64,000 nucleotides of DNA from Daldinia sp. FL1419. Taxonomy: Eukaryota > Ascomycota > Sordariomycetes > Xylariales > Hypoxylaceae. The notes under the pieces were generated by a model. The model saw nothing but the letters and a program-made list of their open reading frames with translations, ran no database searches and was not told the origin of the DNA. The stretch is taken from assembly GCA_025201765.1 (NCBI GenBank), contig MU623438.1:62001-126000 (forward strand), in the 5' to 3' direction. A program made the position numbers and the translations under genes. Below are positions 1 to 11,824 of this stretch, piece after piece (position 1 is the first letter of the stretch; every line of letters begins with the position of its first letter).

Positions 1-484
1 GATCTCGCTCCACTCTCTTTCGCTCAAACCGTGGGGTATGTCCCATCGAAGTAGTCCTCGATCCTCGATAAATTCAAGTTAGGTAGGTAAAAGTAGTTAT
101 TACCTAGGTCATTATGCGCACGTCTTATAGTTGGTCCCGGTCTTCCAAACGTCATTTATCGTTCCGGGCTCGCATTGAGAGAATTCTTTACACCCCATAC
201 GCCCATTCTCTGTCCAGTCAATTCATTCCCCTCCCATCCATCCTCAGAGCCATAATTATCTTTCATAGGTAGAGCCTACATTGGATTGCTCTATTTTCAT
301 CTAGCCGTCGCATTTCGTTTGGTCCGGATACCCAATAGCTGCTGTATCTGGCAGCTTAGTCGCCCAATGGCCTGCTAAAGCCTCTGCAAATACCCGCACC
401 GTAACTCGTCACTTTGCATAGGGAACAACTGAGATAGTTTTTAAATCACGGGTAAGACGTGTTTTTTTCACGCACTGACGGAAT
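1..484. other. 5' flank of the large gene, no gene seen
   Basis: No coding region is visible. The last in-frame stop before the next gene is a TGA at 476-478, so the ATG at 485 is the first possible start in that frame. A T-rich tract lies just upstream, near 460-470. Any promoter of the large gene should be here, but no clear TATA box was recognised. Confidence 0.5.
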
Positions 485-3400
485 ATGTCGGACCAGGGAG
501 GAATCTCATATAGTCCTGCTCGCGTTAATCCATTCGCAAATGTTCAAGTAGCTGGCTATCTAGAACACGTCCAAGTAGCCGATTACTCGCAAATAACTTA
601 TCTTAATACCCAAGATTCAGGAGAAGAAGAGGAAGAAGAAGAGACCGTAGATCAAGGTATATAAAAATGAATATTTCAATTGGATATTCTGCGCTAATAC
701 GCTCCACAGAGTATGAACCAGGATACGATGTAAACGAGGAACAATTTGAGCCTCCAGCACCCCACAGATCCCCGCCCGCGATATACTCACCTCCAGTAGC
801 ATCACATAAGCTAAAGAAAGAAAAAACCAAACTAGTTGCGTCAAAAGAACCGGCTCAAGAGAAGCAAACTAGTCCAGCAGTTTCATCAAAACAGAAAAAG
901 AGGGCCAAGAGGAAAGAGAAGGATAAGGCCAAAAAGGCGACGAAAGATGCAGTAAAGAAAAAGATGACACCAAATACTGAATCTTCAGAGCCTCCACCCC
1001 CACCCCCAGCAGAAGTCGTTCCTGTCGAACGTTCTCAGGGTGAGGCTAATAGCCCACAAGACACGTCCCCACTACCGCCACCACCACCACAGCCGACTAA
1101 TTCGGATTCATCCACACCCTCTGAACCCTCTAGCCCTCCCGAACCTCCTGCGCAACGTGATGGGCATGAAGCTGCGGAGGTAACAGGTGAGCAGGCAGGG
1201 GAGCCCGGTACATCACCATCGGCCAACACAGAAAGTATACTTCCAGGTGGAACCTCCAATGAACAAGAAGTGACGGAGCCAGCTTCCGAGATTGTGAGTC
1301 GAAGTCTCCATCGTCTCAACCACCATATCTGAGACTGGCCTAAACCCTACAAGACTAGATCTTGATAGTACGAAAAAAAGTTACTGATATTTTCTAGGAC
1401 CTCAACAAGGCTGAAGGCTCGGAGTCTCTTCAATCAGAGACGACGGACATGGCTGCTGATAATATCACGACCAATACTACCGAGGGCGATCAACCCGCTG
1501 ACGGAGAAGAGCCGGAAGCATCAGCCCCAAGTACCGGGGAATCTAAGCCGGATATAAGCGAAAAAGATGCGAACGGAACCGGTGAAATAAACGGGGATCC
1601 TTCCAATCAAAGTAACGATCAAGAGATCACACCCACCACAGACGTGGAAGCCACCTCGGAACTACAGACGAGAGAAGCTGTCGATGAGTTGACAGCTGAC
1701 CCTCAATATGACAAGTCGCTAAACGTCCCCGAGGGGAGTTTGGAAGGAAATGACAATGAAGCTCAAGATGATATCAATATGGGCGTATCGGATAACGAAT
1801 CTGGCCCAGCCGCTGCCGTCGTGACAAAAGAATCCCCTGTTGAACTGAACGTGGATACGAAAGATGTTCAAGAAAACGACAGTCCAGAATTATCAACGGA
1901 AGCAGAAAGTAACAAGGTGGTTGAGGGAGCTAGTGAGGCATTGGCCAATAGAAATCCCGCCGATGGCACAGACGAGAAGCTTGAGAATCCTGAAGATCCT
2001 CAAGATCCTAAAACAGAATCAAACGACAGTCTTGCTACAGCTGGCGAAGTAGTACCGCTAGACACGAGAGATGAAGTCAGTGGCGAGCTCACCGACCAGC
2101 AGACTGCGAGTAATGTAGGGACCACTGCAGATGATATAAACTCCTCCCAGGGTGAGGAGTTGGTACCGGTTTCCAGCGAGATAGCAACTGAGCCACAAGA
2201 ACAGGTTAATAACAGTGAGGCGACCGAACTTGCAGATGTTAAGGATGATAAGGAACTACCTACAACTGATTCTGAGGACACCACAAACCTAACGGAAACC
2301 GATGATGCGACCGGTTCGAGAAATAGGCCTGCGACACTGCCATTAGAAAGTGAAAGCACTGATCCAAAAGATGAATCAACCGAGAAGCCTTCACCAGGTA
2401 ATATCGCCACCGTAGAGACCCAGAGCCAGACGCAAACTTTGGAACAAGTTGAAATCACTACGGCTCCGGCCGTTACTGATACCCCAGAGGTCCCAGACGA
2501 ACAGCTAAGCAATCATGTAGGAGCAATCCTCAAATCCGATGACAAACCAATAGAAGGATCTACGGATACGAAACCTGCACAGGATACAATTCCAAACCCA
2601 ATAGAGGTAAGTGATGTTGGTAATGTCGAATCCAGTACCGGAGAATCAGATAAGCCCCAAACATCCGAGACCGTCCCAGACCCCGAGGTAAAGGAGCAGC
2701 CTGTTACCCCCGAACAAACGGTCACAGAGTCCTCATCCACCTCCGAGTCAGTTGCCAATGTTCCGCCACCTGAAGAAGCCCCTGTGCAAGACCACTCCGC
2801 CTCGCAAGAAACTGGCGCTGATACGACAGTTCCTATGGAACCAACTCCCGTAGAGCCTACATCCGATGAATCAGCTTCCCAAGACTCCGTTTCTGCTGAG
2901 GTGGTTTCGGGGGAGCCCGTTAGTGACGAGTCTAGTCCTCAAGGACCTGCTTCTCAGGAAACTGTCCGAAAAGACCTTTCCCCAGAGGACTCGATCACCG
3001 ACGCTCATGCAGCTCCGGTTTCCGAAGATTCCATTCCCCAGGAAACTGCCTCTAAGGAAGTTAGCTCTCAAGACACCTCTCAGCAAAATGTCACCCAAGG
3101 GCCAATCTCTGAGGATCCCCAAGAGCCTGCCTCAGAAGAGTTCTCTAAAGAATCTGTTTCCAATCTTTCCGAGTCCCAAGAAGCAGTCCCTGAAGAAGAT
3201 GTTGTCGAAGAGCCCGCTCGAGTCTCAGATCCTCGAGATTCTAGTCCCGAAAAGTCTGTCTCGCAAGAGCCCGTTTCTAAAGAGCCTCCCCCTTCAGAAA
3301 ATGTTACTGAAGAACATATTGTCGGGGATTCGGCTTCCAACGGGTCTACACCCCACAAGCCTTCCTCCCCAGAAGAAATTGTTCCTGAAGATCTCACCAC

Positions 3401-6400
3401 AGATAGTCAAGATCCACTTCAAGGATCAAATTCCCAGAATGGATCATTAGTAGAATCCCAAGAAGAATCAAAGGGCTTACCGGAAACGTCCGCAGAGAGA
3501 GCTGGGCAGCCTGCTGCACTAGATACAGCTTCGCCCGTCGATGATAAGGATAGAAAGCCGTCGGATCTGCCAGATGTGCAGCCCGTTTCTGGCACCGAAA
3601 GTAATGAGCAGCCAACTCTCGCACCAGACCTAGCTCCCACCGAAGAGCCCGTCCAAGAACCTGCTCAGGAAATTACTTCTATGTCGCCAACCGTAAACGC
3701 GGACAATTCTTCGAAGCCACAGACAACAGAACCTAGTGACAATAATATAACTCGTATTGATGCACCATCTTCCGAGGATGAATTTGTTGTTGTCGACAAA
3801 CCTAACGATGAAGAAGATCAGGTCGCACACCACCCAGAGCAGCAAGAGCAGCCAAATAATGAGAAGCCAAATGACTCCCCGCCGCAGGACTCCGAGGGAG
3901 AACATCAAATCGATCTTACACCGAACGAAATCCCGAGCCAAAGAAATGAGGGCGAAGGCAAGGGATCGTCTGAATCCAACGATTCCCAGGAGCCCTTAGA
4001 AAAGGGCAATGATGCATCCAATGGAGATCAGTCTCATGATCCCAGAAATTCAAGTATAGAGCCAGAAACTATTGAACCTGTGGAGGCGCCCATCTTAGAA
4101 GATATCACATCATCCCAAGTAGATGAGAAACAGGAGGCGGGGGCCGAGAAACAAGAAGTTAATAAAACTGCTAGTGCTCTCACCGAACAGATCGAACCTT
4201 ACGATAATGCAGGGGCACTTAGCAGCGATGAGACAGAGCTTCCGGAGCCCATTCATACGGTCGCTAGCAACGAGCCATCTGAAGTCCAAGGCGGTGGCGA
4301 TTCACAAAACAGCGATGTAAAAGAAAAAGAGGTGCCCATTAATCCCAATACATCCGGCCAAGAAGCCAACGTTCAGTCTGAGGATCGATTGACAAAAGAT
4401 GATTCGACGGAGCCTTCACTCAACGTCGAGGAAGAGTATGCTGAAGGTGAAGCATCAATTAAATGGGACACCGAAAACGATACAGCACAGGTAGCCTCAG
4501 AAGATGAAAATAATGATAATCATCAAACAGTTCCTGAATCCACAGCGTCAACCTCGGAGAATGATCCCCTTAGCCACTCTGGATCCAATCTCAACAAAAC
4601 TAACCTAATTACCGAAGCCGAGCCAAGTCCAGCTGTCACAGACGAACCGGAATTTTCTCAACAGGAAGACGATAAGCAGGTATCTGATAGCCAATCGAGT
4701 TCCATGACTGAACCTCTTTTGGAAGATCCCATAGAGATACCAGTTGGCCTAAAAGACGCCGAGATAGAACCGGATTCAACAGCGCTTGTTGAAAACAAGT
4801 CGTCTAGCGGAGAGACGCCCCAAAAGCCGGAAACCCCCAATGGTTCTAGTGACAAAGATGAGGGGACGGTTCAACTAACAGAGCCAGCATCAGTTCATCC
4901 TAAGGCAGAAAACTATGACAGCCTTCAGTCTACGCTTCCTCCTGATCCCGAACAGGAAGAGCAGTTGGATTCAAAACCATGCCCCATCCCAGAAAAAGCT
5001 GAACAGTCCGACGAAGATAAAAAGTCTGAAGGAACAGGGGAAAAGAGTGCAGAGAAGCAAGACGAGTCCTCGAAAGCCCCGAGTGAAATCACAGAGCCTG
5101 CCGAGACACTGCCTGCCAACTTACAGGGCCAAATTAGTCCAGATCAAATCGAGCCGGGATCTTCAACACTATCTAAGTCGAAGGAATTGTTATCCGAGCC
5201 GCCCGCCGATGATTCCCAGAAACCTGAGACCGAAGATATGGGAGAAGAACTCAGCCACATGCAGGAACGGGATCTCACCTCCTTACCCCTACCGGCAGAA
5301 TCCTTGGCCGACTTGCCACAACCTTCCGATCATGATGATACCGAGTCGCAGGACGCGATATCCCCAGAGCCATCCCTAGTTCGAGAAACAAAAAACGAGC
5401 AGGATTCGGATCCTTGTGAAGACCTAACTACTATTGAAGAGTCAGAACCTGAGACCGTGCATAGTGAAGCTGTTCAGGAAGAGCCAGCTACTCCTGAAAA
5501 TGCGAAATTAGAAGGCCAGGGAATCCCTGATGAGCACGCTCACATTGAAGAAACCAACGCCACCCCAGATGATGGTCAAGCCTCTACCCCAGTATCTACT
5601 GAAGAACAAGTTATTACAGAGGGCCAGGAAAAGGAAGAATTGACAAGTGAAATTCCCGTAGCATGCCAACCACAAGTAAACGAAGCAAGAGAAACAGCAG
5701 ATACTGACAATCGGATTGCCTCGGAAGAGCCTTCTGTTGAGACAGTACTTGAGGCTGACAATATGCCTAATACTTCCGAGTTCCTTCAGGAGCAGGCTTA
5801 TATCGAAACCAAAATCCCTATCGACCAGATTCCCACCAAAGATCAATCTGCGCAAGACCAGAGTCCCGCTGAAAGCCACGTCCCCAACGAAAGCCAACCC
5901 TCTGCCGAGGACAATCAAACTGCGGAGAGAGACGCACCCGCCGCTCCTACCAGTTCAGATGATCATTCCAACAATACTGTTCCGGTGACAGCTAACTCCT
6001 CTCCAGACCAATCGCATGGCCACTCGTCCCAGTCCGATCTTCAGCAACATCGAGATAACAAAACAGAGTATATAGGCCTTGACGATCAAGTCATCGCAAC
6101 AGAATCTCCTAGCAATACAACTAACGGTTTAGATGAGCCTGTAGTTCCTAAGTCCATAGGTGGCCAGACCCCCGATGAGTCCTCCGTTACGAAAATTAAT
6201 AATAAACCACCTACCGATGAAGAACCAAGAGAAGAATCGGTGAGCAGTGCCATCGCACCCGATAGCTTCCAAGAGAATGAGGCAAATGAGGACGCAAATG
6301 CCGATGATCAAACCATTGCAGAGGCTCCAGAGACGTCAAGTACAGTCCAAACACAAGAAAACCAAGACCGGGAACCCAATGTCTCTTCATCAGATCCCTC

Positions 6401-9400
6401 CGACAGCAACCAAGTCCCTCAACAAGAACCCGAGCTGTCGGCTGAGCTTATCGTTCAGAGCGAACCACAGAAAGACGAAAAGGTAGAAGCCCCCGATCTT
6501 AGCGACAAGGCTACCCTAAGGAAGCCAGAGAACGCCTGCATTGAAGACAGACAGAATGAAAACCCCAATCCAATTCCAACGGATGCATCCACGCAAGATT
6601 CAGCTCCTTCAGAAGAACCCAATCCCGGAGTCCAAGTCTCCGTAAAAGCAAGCGATGGGATAGCAGACCTATCAGACGCACTCTTAGATGATAGCGTACT
6701 ACATATTACCGCCGATTCTCGGACCCCCACTGACGACGGTAGCAAGCAAGTTTATAATCAGGACCCCGAGGAGGTTGATAGTCTAGATCAATCTCCAGTG
6801 CCTATTACCTCTCAGGAGCTTCCAATGAATGACGATGACAAAACTATTGACGCGGCCCAAGCAGAATCAGAGCAGGACCAGCCTATAAAAAACAGCGAGT
6901 CAGTAGAGACAGAAGTAACTACAAATGTTAAAGAGGCCCAAACCGACGAGGCTCCGACTCACGGCACAGACGCAACTCCCGGATCTAAAGATGCACCCGA
7001 CCTTGGGGCGGCAACAAACGATTCTCTTACAGTAGCTAAAGAGCCGGCGCCTTCATCAGACAAGAAAGCAAACCAGAGCGCCGATGCGACTAACCAGGAA
7101 GCCGAAGCCCGACCTGTACCTAAAACCAAAACCAAAAAGACAGAAGATTCTCCTAAGGAATTACCTGACACAATCGCCACACCAGATCAACCCTCAAAAC
7201 AAGAGAAAATTGCAGGCCGCGAGACTAGATCCGTTCCAAAAGAGTCGCTTAGTGGCACGGTTGTGCCGATTCAAGCCCGGCGCGATAAAAGGACGGCTAG
7301 AGATCTTGAAGACAAAGCTATTTTGGCAGAGCCAATCATTAATAACAAGTCAGAATCTACGAGAGCGCCTAAAGAAAGCACCAGAGTGATCAAGGAGGTT
7401 AAAGTCGAGAGAATACAGAGTGATGATGAGAGCAAGGACACCGTTGGGCCAATCCCAACGGATGGTGGGCCAGTCCAGGCCGCCTCGAAAGGTGAGGATC
7501 AGTTGTTTTCAAGTTTAGTAGGAAATACCCCTAGCGTTATAGCGAATGATTTTGATGATACCCCCGAGTCAGTTCCAGCGCGTTTGTTTTCGGTTGAGGA
7601 AAGGGAGGATTTAGCAGAGGACGGTCAAGATATCGCGGGTGTGCCCAATCGAACCCATCCCGAGGCAGGTTTTGATACCAGTGAGCCATCTCCAGAGATT
7701 TCGGAAGGCGTTAAAGCTCCTGGTAAATTTTTTATCCAGAATGACCTCGGGATGCCAAACGAACAGAGCCAGAACGTTGAGTCTACTCTAGTTTCTCCCC
7801 TGGAGGCCAAGGAAGCAACCGAGACGCGAAACCACCCGCACGCATTCCAAGGCGATATTCACAAGGATACGGATGCGCCTCCAGAAATACAACCCAGAGA
7901 AGGCGCAGACATTATATCTCCATCAGATGTTGCAGCTTCTAAACAAATACGAGAACACGAAAGCAGCGATACGGAAACGCCAGGTGATCTTACAGGCACT
8001 CTTACAGATATCTCAGGCAAAGGCGAGCTTTCTCCTAGTAGTAACAAAGAGCTAAATGATGAGGAACCACACGAAATCATTTCATCAAGTCAGCTGGTGG
8101 CGGTTCCTGAAGCTTCCGTCCATGATGAGACGATTGAAGAATTCCACGAATCGAGTTTCGTCGATATCTCCAGCCTAGATCTTAAGAGCAGCCCCACGTT
8201 CCCACCCCGAGAACTAGATGAGAATCGGGATCATGACATATCTACCTCGAAGGGATTGCAACATGAAGCCGAAGAAGTAGTCCCCTCCGAAGCATTGGAA
8301 GCAACTCGAGATTTCAGGAGCAAAGAGTTATCAATCTACCAAGAATCCGAATTCATTCCACTCGACGTACCCGAGGTAACAAGAGTGTCCGATACTCAAC
8401 CAATTCCCACAGAAATACAAAGGTCAACAGAAGATCCAGAAGCCACAAAGGATCGTTTAGACAAGGTAAAACTAGGAATTCTCAGACCTACTGCAATCAC
8501 ACTAGCCGGCGCAGAGTTTATTCGCAGGCGCCAAGTAGACAGCGACGACGAACGAACAACGCCGGCCCAGCGACCCAACCCGGCAGAAGCCACCGTAGAA
8601 AGCCCAGCAGAACCTGAATCAATAGTCCCATCCACCACCGTCAACCTACTGGAGAAGTCTATTAGTTCTCTTCCAGAAGAGGATGATAGGAAGCCCAGTT
8701 CATCCCAAGAATTATCTGACTCAGTCAACCCTATCGATGTATCTATACTTCCTAGGGGCGAATTGGGTCGTGAAACTGGAAATATTCAGAAAGATCGTCA
8801 CTCCCAAAACATCGAGCCCCAATCGAGCTTGACTTGCGCTACTACACCTGAATCGCCGGAAATGGTCGCATCAACGATACCTCTCTCAGAATCATTTACA
8901 GTAGTAGAGAGGGAACCAATTGCACAAAGGAGCCACAAGCGAACGCCTCGACCACCTCTAGTACATTCAGGTACTCAGACTGAAGACGACTTTGATTTTG
9001 GCTCCCAACCAAGCTGGAGTTTCGTTAACATTTCTGACCTGGAACCTCGAGCTAAGACTCCGGGAATAGTTCTCCCAGATCTGACAGACTCCAAGGCACG
9101 AGCTTTGGGTCGCGCGAAGAGTGTTAGGAGACAACGCAGGCAAACGCTGAAGCAAGCAGAAGAGGCGGTAGCAACTGCTGTCATATTATATGCCGCAGCT
9201 CACGAGCTTAGTCCTTCGTCTAGTTCTCTTTTGGGTAGTCCCCTATTTGATAACGACGTAGCTGGAATGCTGGAACCAACCCAGAAGGGTGCCGAGGACG
9301 CGGATAGTGTATCTTCGCCACGTGTTGTAGCAGGGAATCAGAGCGTTGGCCATAATGATTATTCATTGCCCGTCGCTGACCTGTCTACAGACGATGAAGA

Positions 9401-10469
9401 AAAGAAATCCGCAGACGAGCGGCACCACAAGCACAGGCGCCATCACCACCACCATCATCATCATCATCATCATTCTGCTCGATCGAAAGACACCAAGGGT
9501 AGCGGCGAGCATCTCCACCCCCGCAATACCCGGCTTGAAAGCAATCACTCGATGAAATCCTCCTCCGATCGCTCTATCCCGCAGACACCCAAGAGAGATA
9601 GCGGCTTCTCCGTCGAAAGTTCGCACACTACTGGCTCCTCGGGCCGCAGACATCGTACCCCTGAAGAGCAAGCCGCCCACGAGAGGCGTAAGGAAGAGCG
9701 ACGTGCCGCTCGCGAGGCCTACGAAAGAGCACAAGAAGGTAAAGGCAAGGAACCAGAGGTACCACTAAACGATAGGTACTCTTCCCATCGTAGTTCAAGG
9801 AGGTATAGTTTATCCCACTCGGAGAAGTCTCAGGCCGAAAGGCGTTCCGAGAGGTCTCAACCTGAGAAATACTCCGAAAGATCTTTCCCCGAAAGAAGTT
9901 CTGAACGATCACACCCTGAAAGATCATTTTCGGAAAGAAATTCCGAAAGATCACATCCCGGAGGGTATTCCGAACGATCCCACCCTGAGAGATACCCCGC
10001 AAAAGAGAGTGCTTCGTCTTCAAACAGAAAGTTCTTTGACGTAAAGAACGGCGAGAGTTCCCTGGCATCAAACTACGTCCCTCGCTCCAGAAGCAACAGT
10101 ACTAATGTTCCTCCTCCCGTGCTCAGAGAGCCGTCGAAATCAGGACCCCTTAAGCGCACTAGCACCAACAAGTCTAGCAGATCCCATCGAGAGTCTGGAG
10201 AATTCCCCCGGCCTAGGAGCCATCGATCCCACGACCACGAATATGAACAGGATCAGCACGATTCGTCTAGGAGGCGCAGGTCAGACGCAAAGATCAGCGG
10301 CTCAGTTGAATCCGGTAGCTCAAAAGCTACCCCTCCTTCGCCAACTAAGGACGAACATAGGCAGACTCGGCAAAGGGAGCGGCAGAGAGCCAAAGAGGCC
10401 GCTGAAGCTGCCGAAGCCAAGAAGAAGTCAGGGGGGATCCGCGCTGCCTTCAAGAAGCTATTTTCTTAG
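485..10469 (+). CDS. giant acidic, mostly disordered protein (3,275 aa)
   Basis: I read three exons: 485-656, 710-1293 and 1398-10469. Intron 1 (53 nt) has a GCTAATAC branch-like site and a CACAG acceptor. Intron 2 (104 nt) has GTGAGT and TTTCTAG. Phases match exactly, giving 3,275 residues. Exon 1 ends in a run of Glu. Exon 2 holds a Lys/Arg-rich stretch and two polyproline runs. Exon 3 is one 9-kb open frame dominated by Glu, Ser, Pro, Asp, Thr and Gln, with degenerate repeats of the type S-x-E-P-V-S near 2,850-3,350. The C-terminal part differs: a basic/helical Ala-rich island near residues 2,810-2,840, an 11-His tract (9441-9473), an Arg/Lys/Glu-rich helix-like segment, about ten E-R-S-x-P-like repeats (9830-10000), and a basic amphipathic end, GIRAAFKKLFS. 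I do not recognise a catalytic domain. It resembles the large 'involucrin-repeat-like' proteins of filamentous fungi in style only. Function is unknown; a scaffold or tether role would be a guess. Confidence 0.8.
9441..9473 (+). repeat. CAT/CAC repeat encoding 11 consecutive His
   Basis: An in-frame run of CAT and CAC codons gives eleven histidines in the C-terminal part of the large protein, flanked by Arg/His- and Ser/Arg-rich sequence. The mixed codon use (CAC in the 5' part, CAT in the 3' part) looks like a microsatellite with partial decay. Length variation between strains would be expected. Confidence 0.9.
9830..10000 (+). repeat. degenerate Glu-Arg-Ser-x-Pro coding repeats
   Basis: The frame of the large protein runs through a short, imperfect tandem repeat encoding units such as ERSQPEKYS and ERSHPERS. 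The DNA repeats GAAAGATC/CCC-type words with substitutions. It is low-complexity, charged and Ser-rich, so it is a plausible phosphorylation region. That reading is inference. Confidence 0.75.
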
Positions 10470-11013
10470 TAGCAAGGCTAGTTATTTGCCACATAAGTTC
10501 CAAGTATAAGCTTGGCGAGATTGAAAACCACGAAATGAATAACGAACTTTGAATTCATGTACCGCTAATGAGACTATGTTCCCATTTCATTTCATATGTA
10601 TGGATGTGAACCCACAGCGGATTCACGTCACGATGAAACGCTACTTTTCTCAATTGTATTGTCACGATATGTACGAAAGCATGTATGAAGATCACGGTTT
10701 CATTTTTATGATATTGTTTTATTAGGTATTATTCAGGCATACGAATCGGAAGGGGTGTCTATTAGGTACAGGAAACTAGCTAGGTACCTATAGGTCATGA
10801 ATACATAAGAGGTCCATTTCTTGGTGTGCAACGCAACTGTCCTAATAGACCAGCTCAGTGTGTATTAATAATTAATTCTTCGTCACCATAGCCAGTATAG
10901 GTAGATCAACTATCGAGTTGATCAAAGTATCGAAATGGTTCCCTGCGACAACGATCGGGAACGATAGCCCGAAAGCAACCCAAGACACAAGAACCCAACG
11001 TTCCAATGTTTTA
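10470..11013. other. intergenic 3' region between convergent genes
   Basis: This AT-rich stretch of about 540 bases lies between the stop of the large gene and the stop of the ankyrin gene. It must hold both 3' UTRs. I see no gene. The 10.88-11.10 kb part carries an open frame on the minus strand that overlaps the ankyrin 3' end in another frame (see findings). Confidence 0.5.
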
Positions 11014-11730
11014 CTAACGTACCTCTTCATCAGGTTCCGCATTTTTCCCTTCACACCGATATAAAAATTGTGCCGTACTTTTATTGTTATATTCAGAAGC
11101 AATTTGTGCTGGGGTGCGACCTTCGTCGTCTTCTTTTCTCAAATCAGCCCCGGCTTCGACGAGAATCCTGGCTATATATCTGTAGTTGTAGCCGAGACTG
11201 GCGACCTCATGTAGCGGTGTCCAGCCGTCGACATATGTGCAATTCAGGTTGGCTCCATAATCGATCAGAAGCTTCACAACTTCGGGTTTCCCCAGGAAAC
11301 TCGCATGATATAGTGGTGGCCAAGTAATATCATCTACACCTTCCACGTTAGCCCCTGACTCAAGCAAAGCTTTCACTGTTTCTTCGTGTGTGCTGTCGAT
11401 TGCGTGATACAGCGGTGTCCGGTCATTCTCATCCAAGGCGTCTACATCGGCGCCGAATTCGAGAAGCAGCCATACGATGGAAGCATAACCGTGTGTTGCC
11501 GCGTAGTGTAGCGCCGTTGACTTGGTGTTGTTGGTGATATTTGGATTTATTCCAATGTCAAGTAGCAGATTTACTGTTTCGATATTTTCGTTCTGTGAAG
11601 CTACGTGAAGAAGGGTAGATCCAGATTCATCGGTAATGTTTGAGTAATTACCTCCATCCAAGATCTCTTTCATTTCCGCAGAATCTCCGCGGTTGGCCAA
11701 GTAGAATAATCTCTGAACTTTGGGGTCCAT
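11014..11730 (-). CDS. ankyrin-repeat protein
   Basis: The frame is a single exon ending at a TAG at 11014-11016. I start it at the ATG at 11730 (MDPKVQ...), giving 238 residues. The frame is also open to an ATG at 11814, which would add 28 partly hydrophobic residues. About six ankyrin repeats follow each other. Their signatures are visible: STLLHVAS, TALHYAATHGY, RTPLYHAI, PPLYHASFLGKPEVVKLLIDYGAN, GWTPLHEVASLG and GRTPAQIAS. Ankyrin repeats mediate protein-protein binding and do not by themselves define a pathway. The gene is convergent with the large gene. The last codons, GAG GTA CGT TAG, contain a donor-like GTACGT, and a +1 frame continues into a hydrophobic segment, so the 3' end may be incomplete. 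Confidence 0.72.
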   Translation of the reverse strand: MDPKVQRLFYLANRGDSAEMKEILDGGNYSNITDESGSTLLHVASQNENIETVNLLLDIGINPNITNNTKSTALHYAATHGYASIVWLLLEFGADVDALDENDRTPLYHAIDSTHEETVKALLESGANVEGVDDITWPPLYHASFLGKPEVVKLLIDYGANLNCTYVDGWTPLHEVASLGYNYRYIARILVEAGADLRKEDDEGRTPAQIASEYNNKSTAQFLYRCEGKNAEPDEEVR

Positions 11731-11812
11731 TTTGCTGAATGATGAGTTTAGGTTAAAGGGTAAAATAATTAGCAGAACCCAAAAGACTTCGAGATCTCCG
11801 CGGAACCCGAGC

Positions 11813-11824
11813 ATATAAATAAAG
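11813..11824 (-). promoter_or_regulatory. possible TATA-like element of the ankyrin gene
   Basis: The AT-rich word TTTATTTATAT (minus strand) lies about 85-95 bases upstream of the proposed ATG at 11730. If it acts as a TATA element, transcription would start inside the longer frame, which favours the 11730 start over 11814. This is weak evidence from position and composition only. Confidence 0.3.

Noticed and set aside
2000..2512. 170-codon minus-strand frame inside the giant gene
   Set aside because: Low-complexity Ser/Val product opposite a low-complexity acidic coding sequence. The same holds for other antisense frames in 2.5-9.7 kb.
2866..3450. 194-codon plus-strand frame overlapping the giant gene
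   Set aside because: It is a shifted reading of the S-x-E-P coding repeats, giving a Lys/Leu/Ser-rich artefact. The main frame is continuous and far longer.
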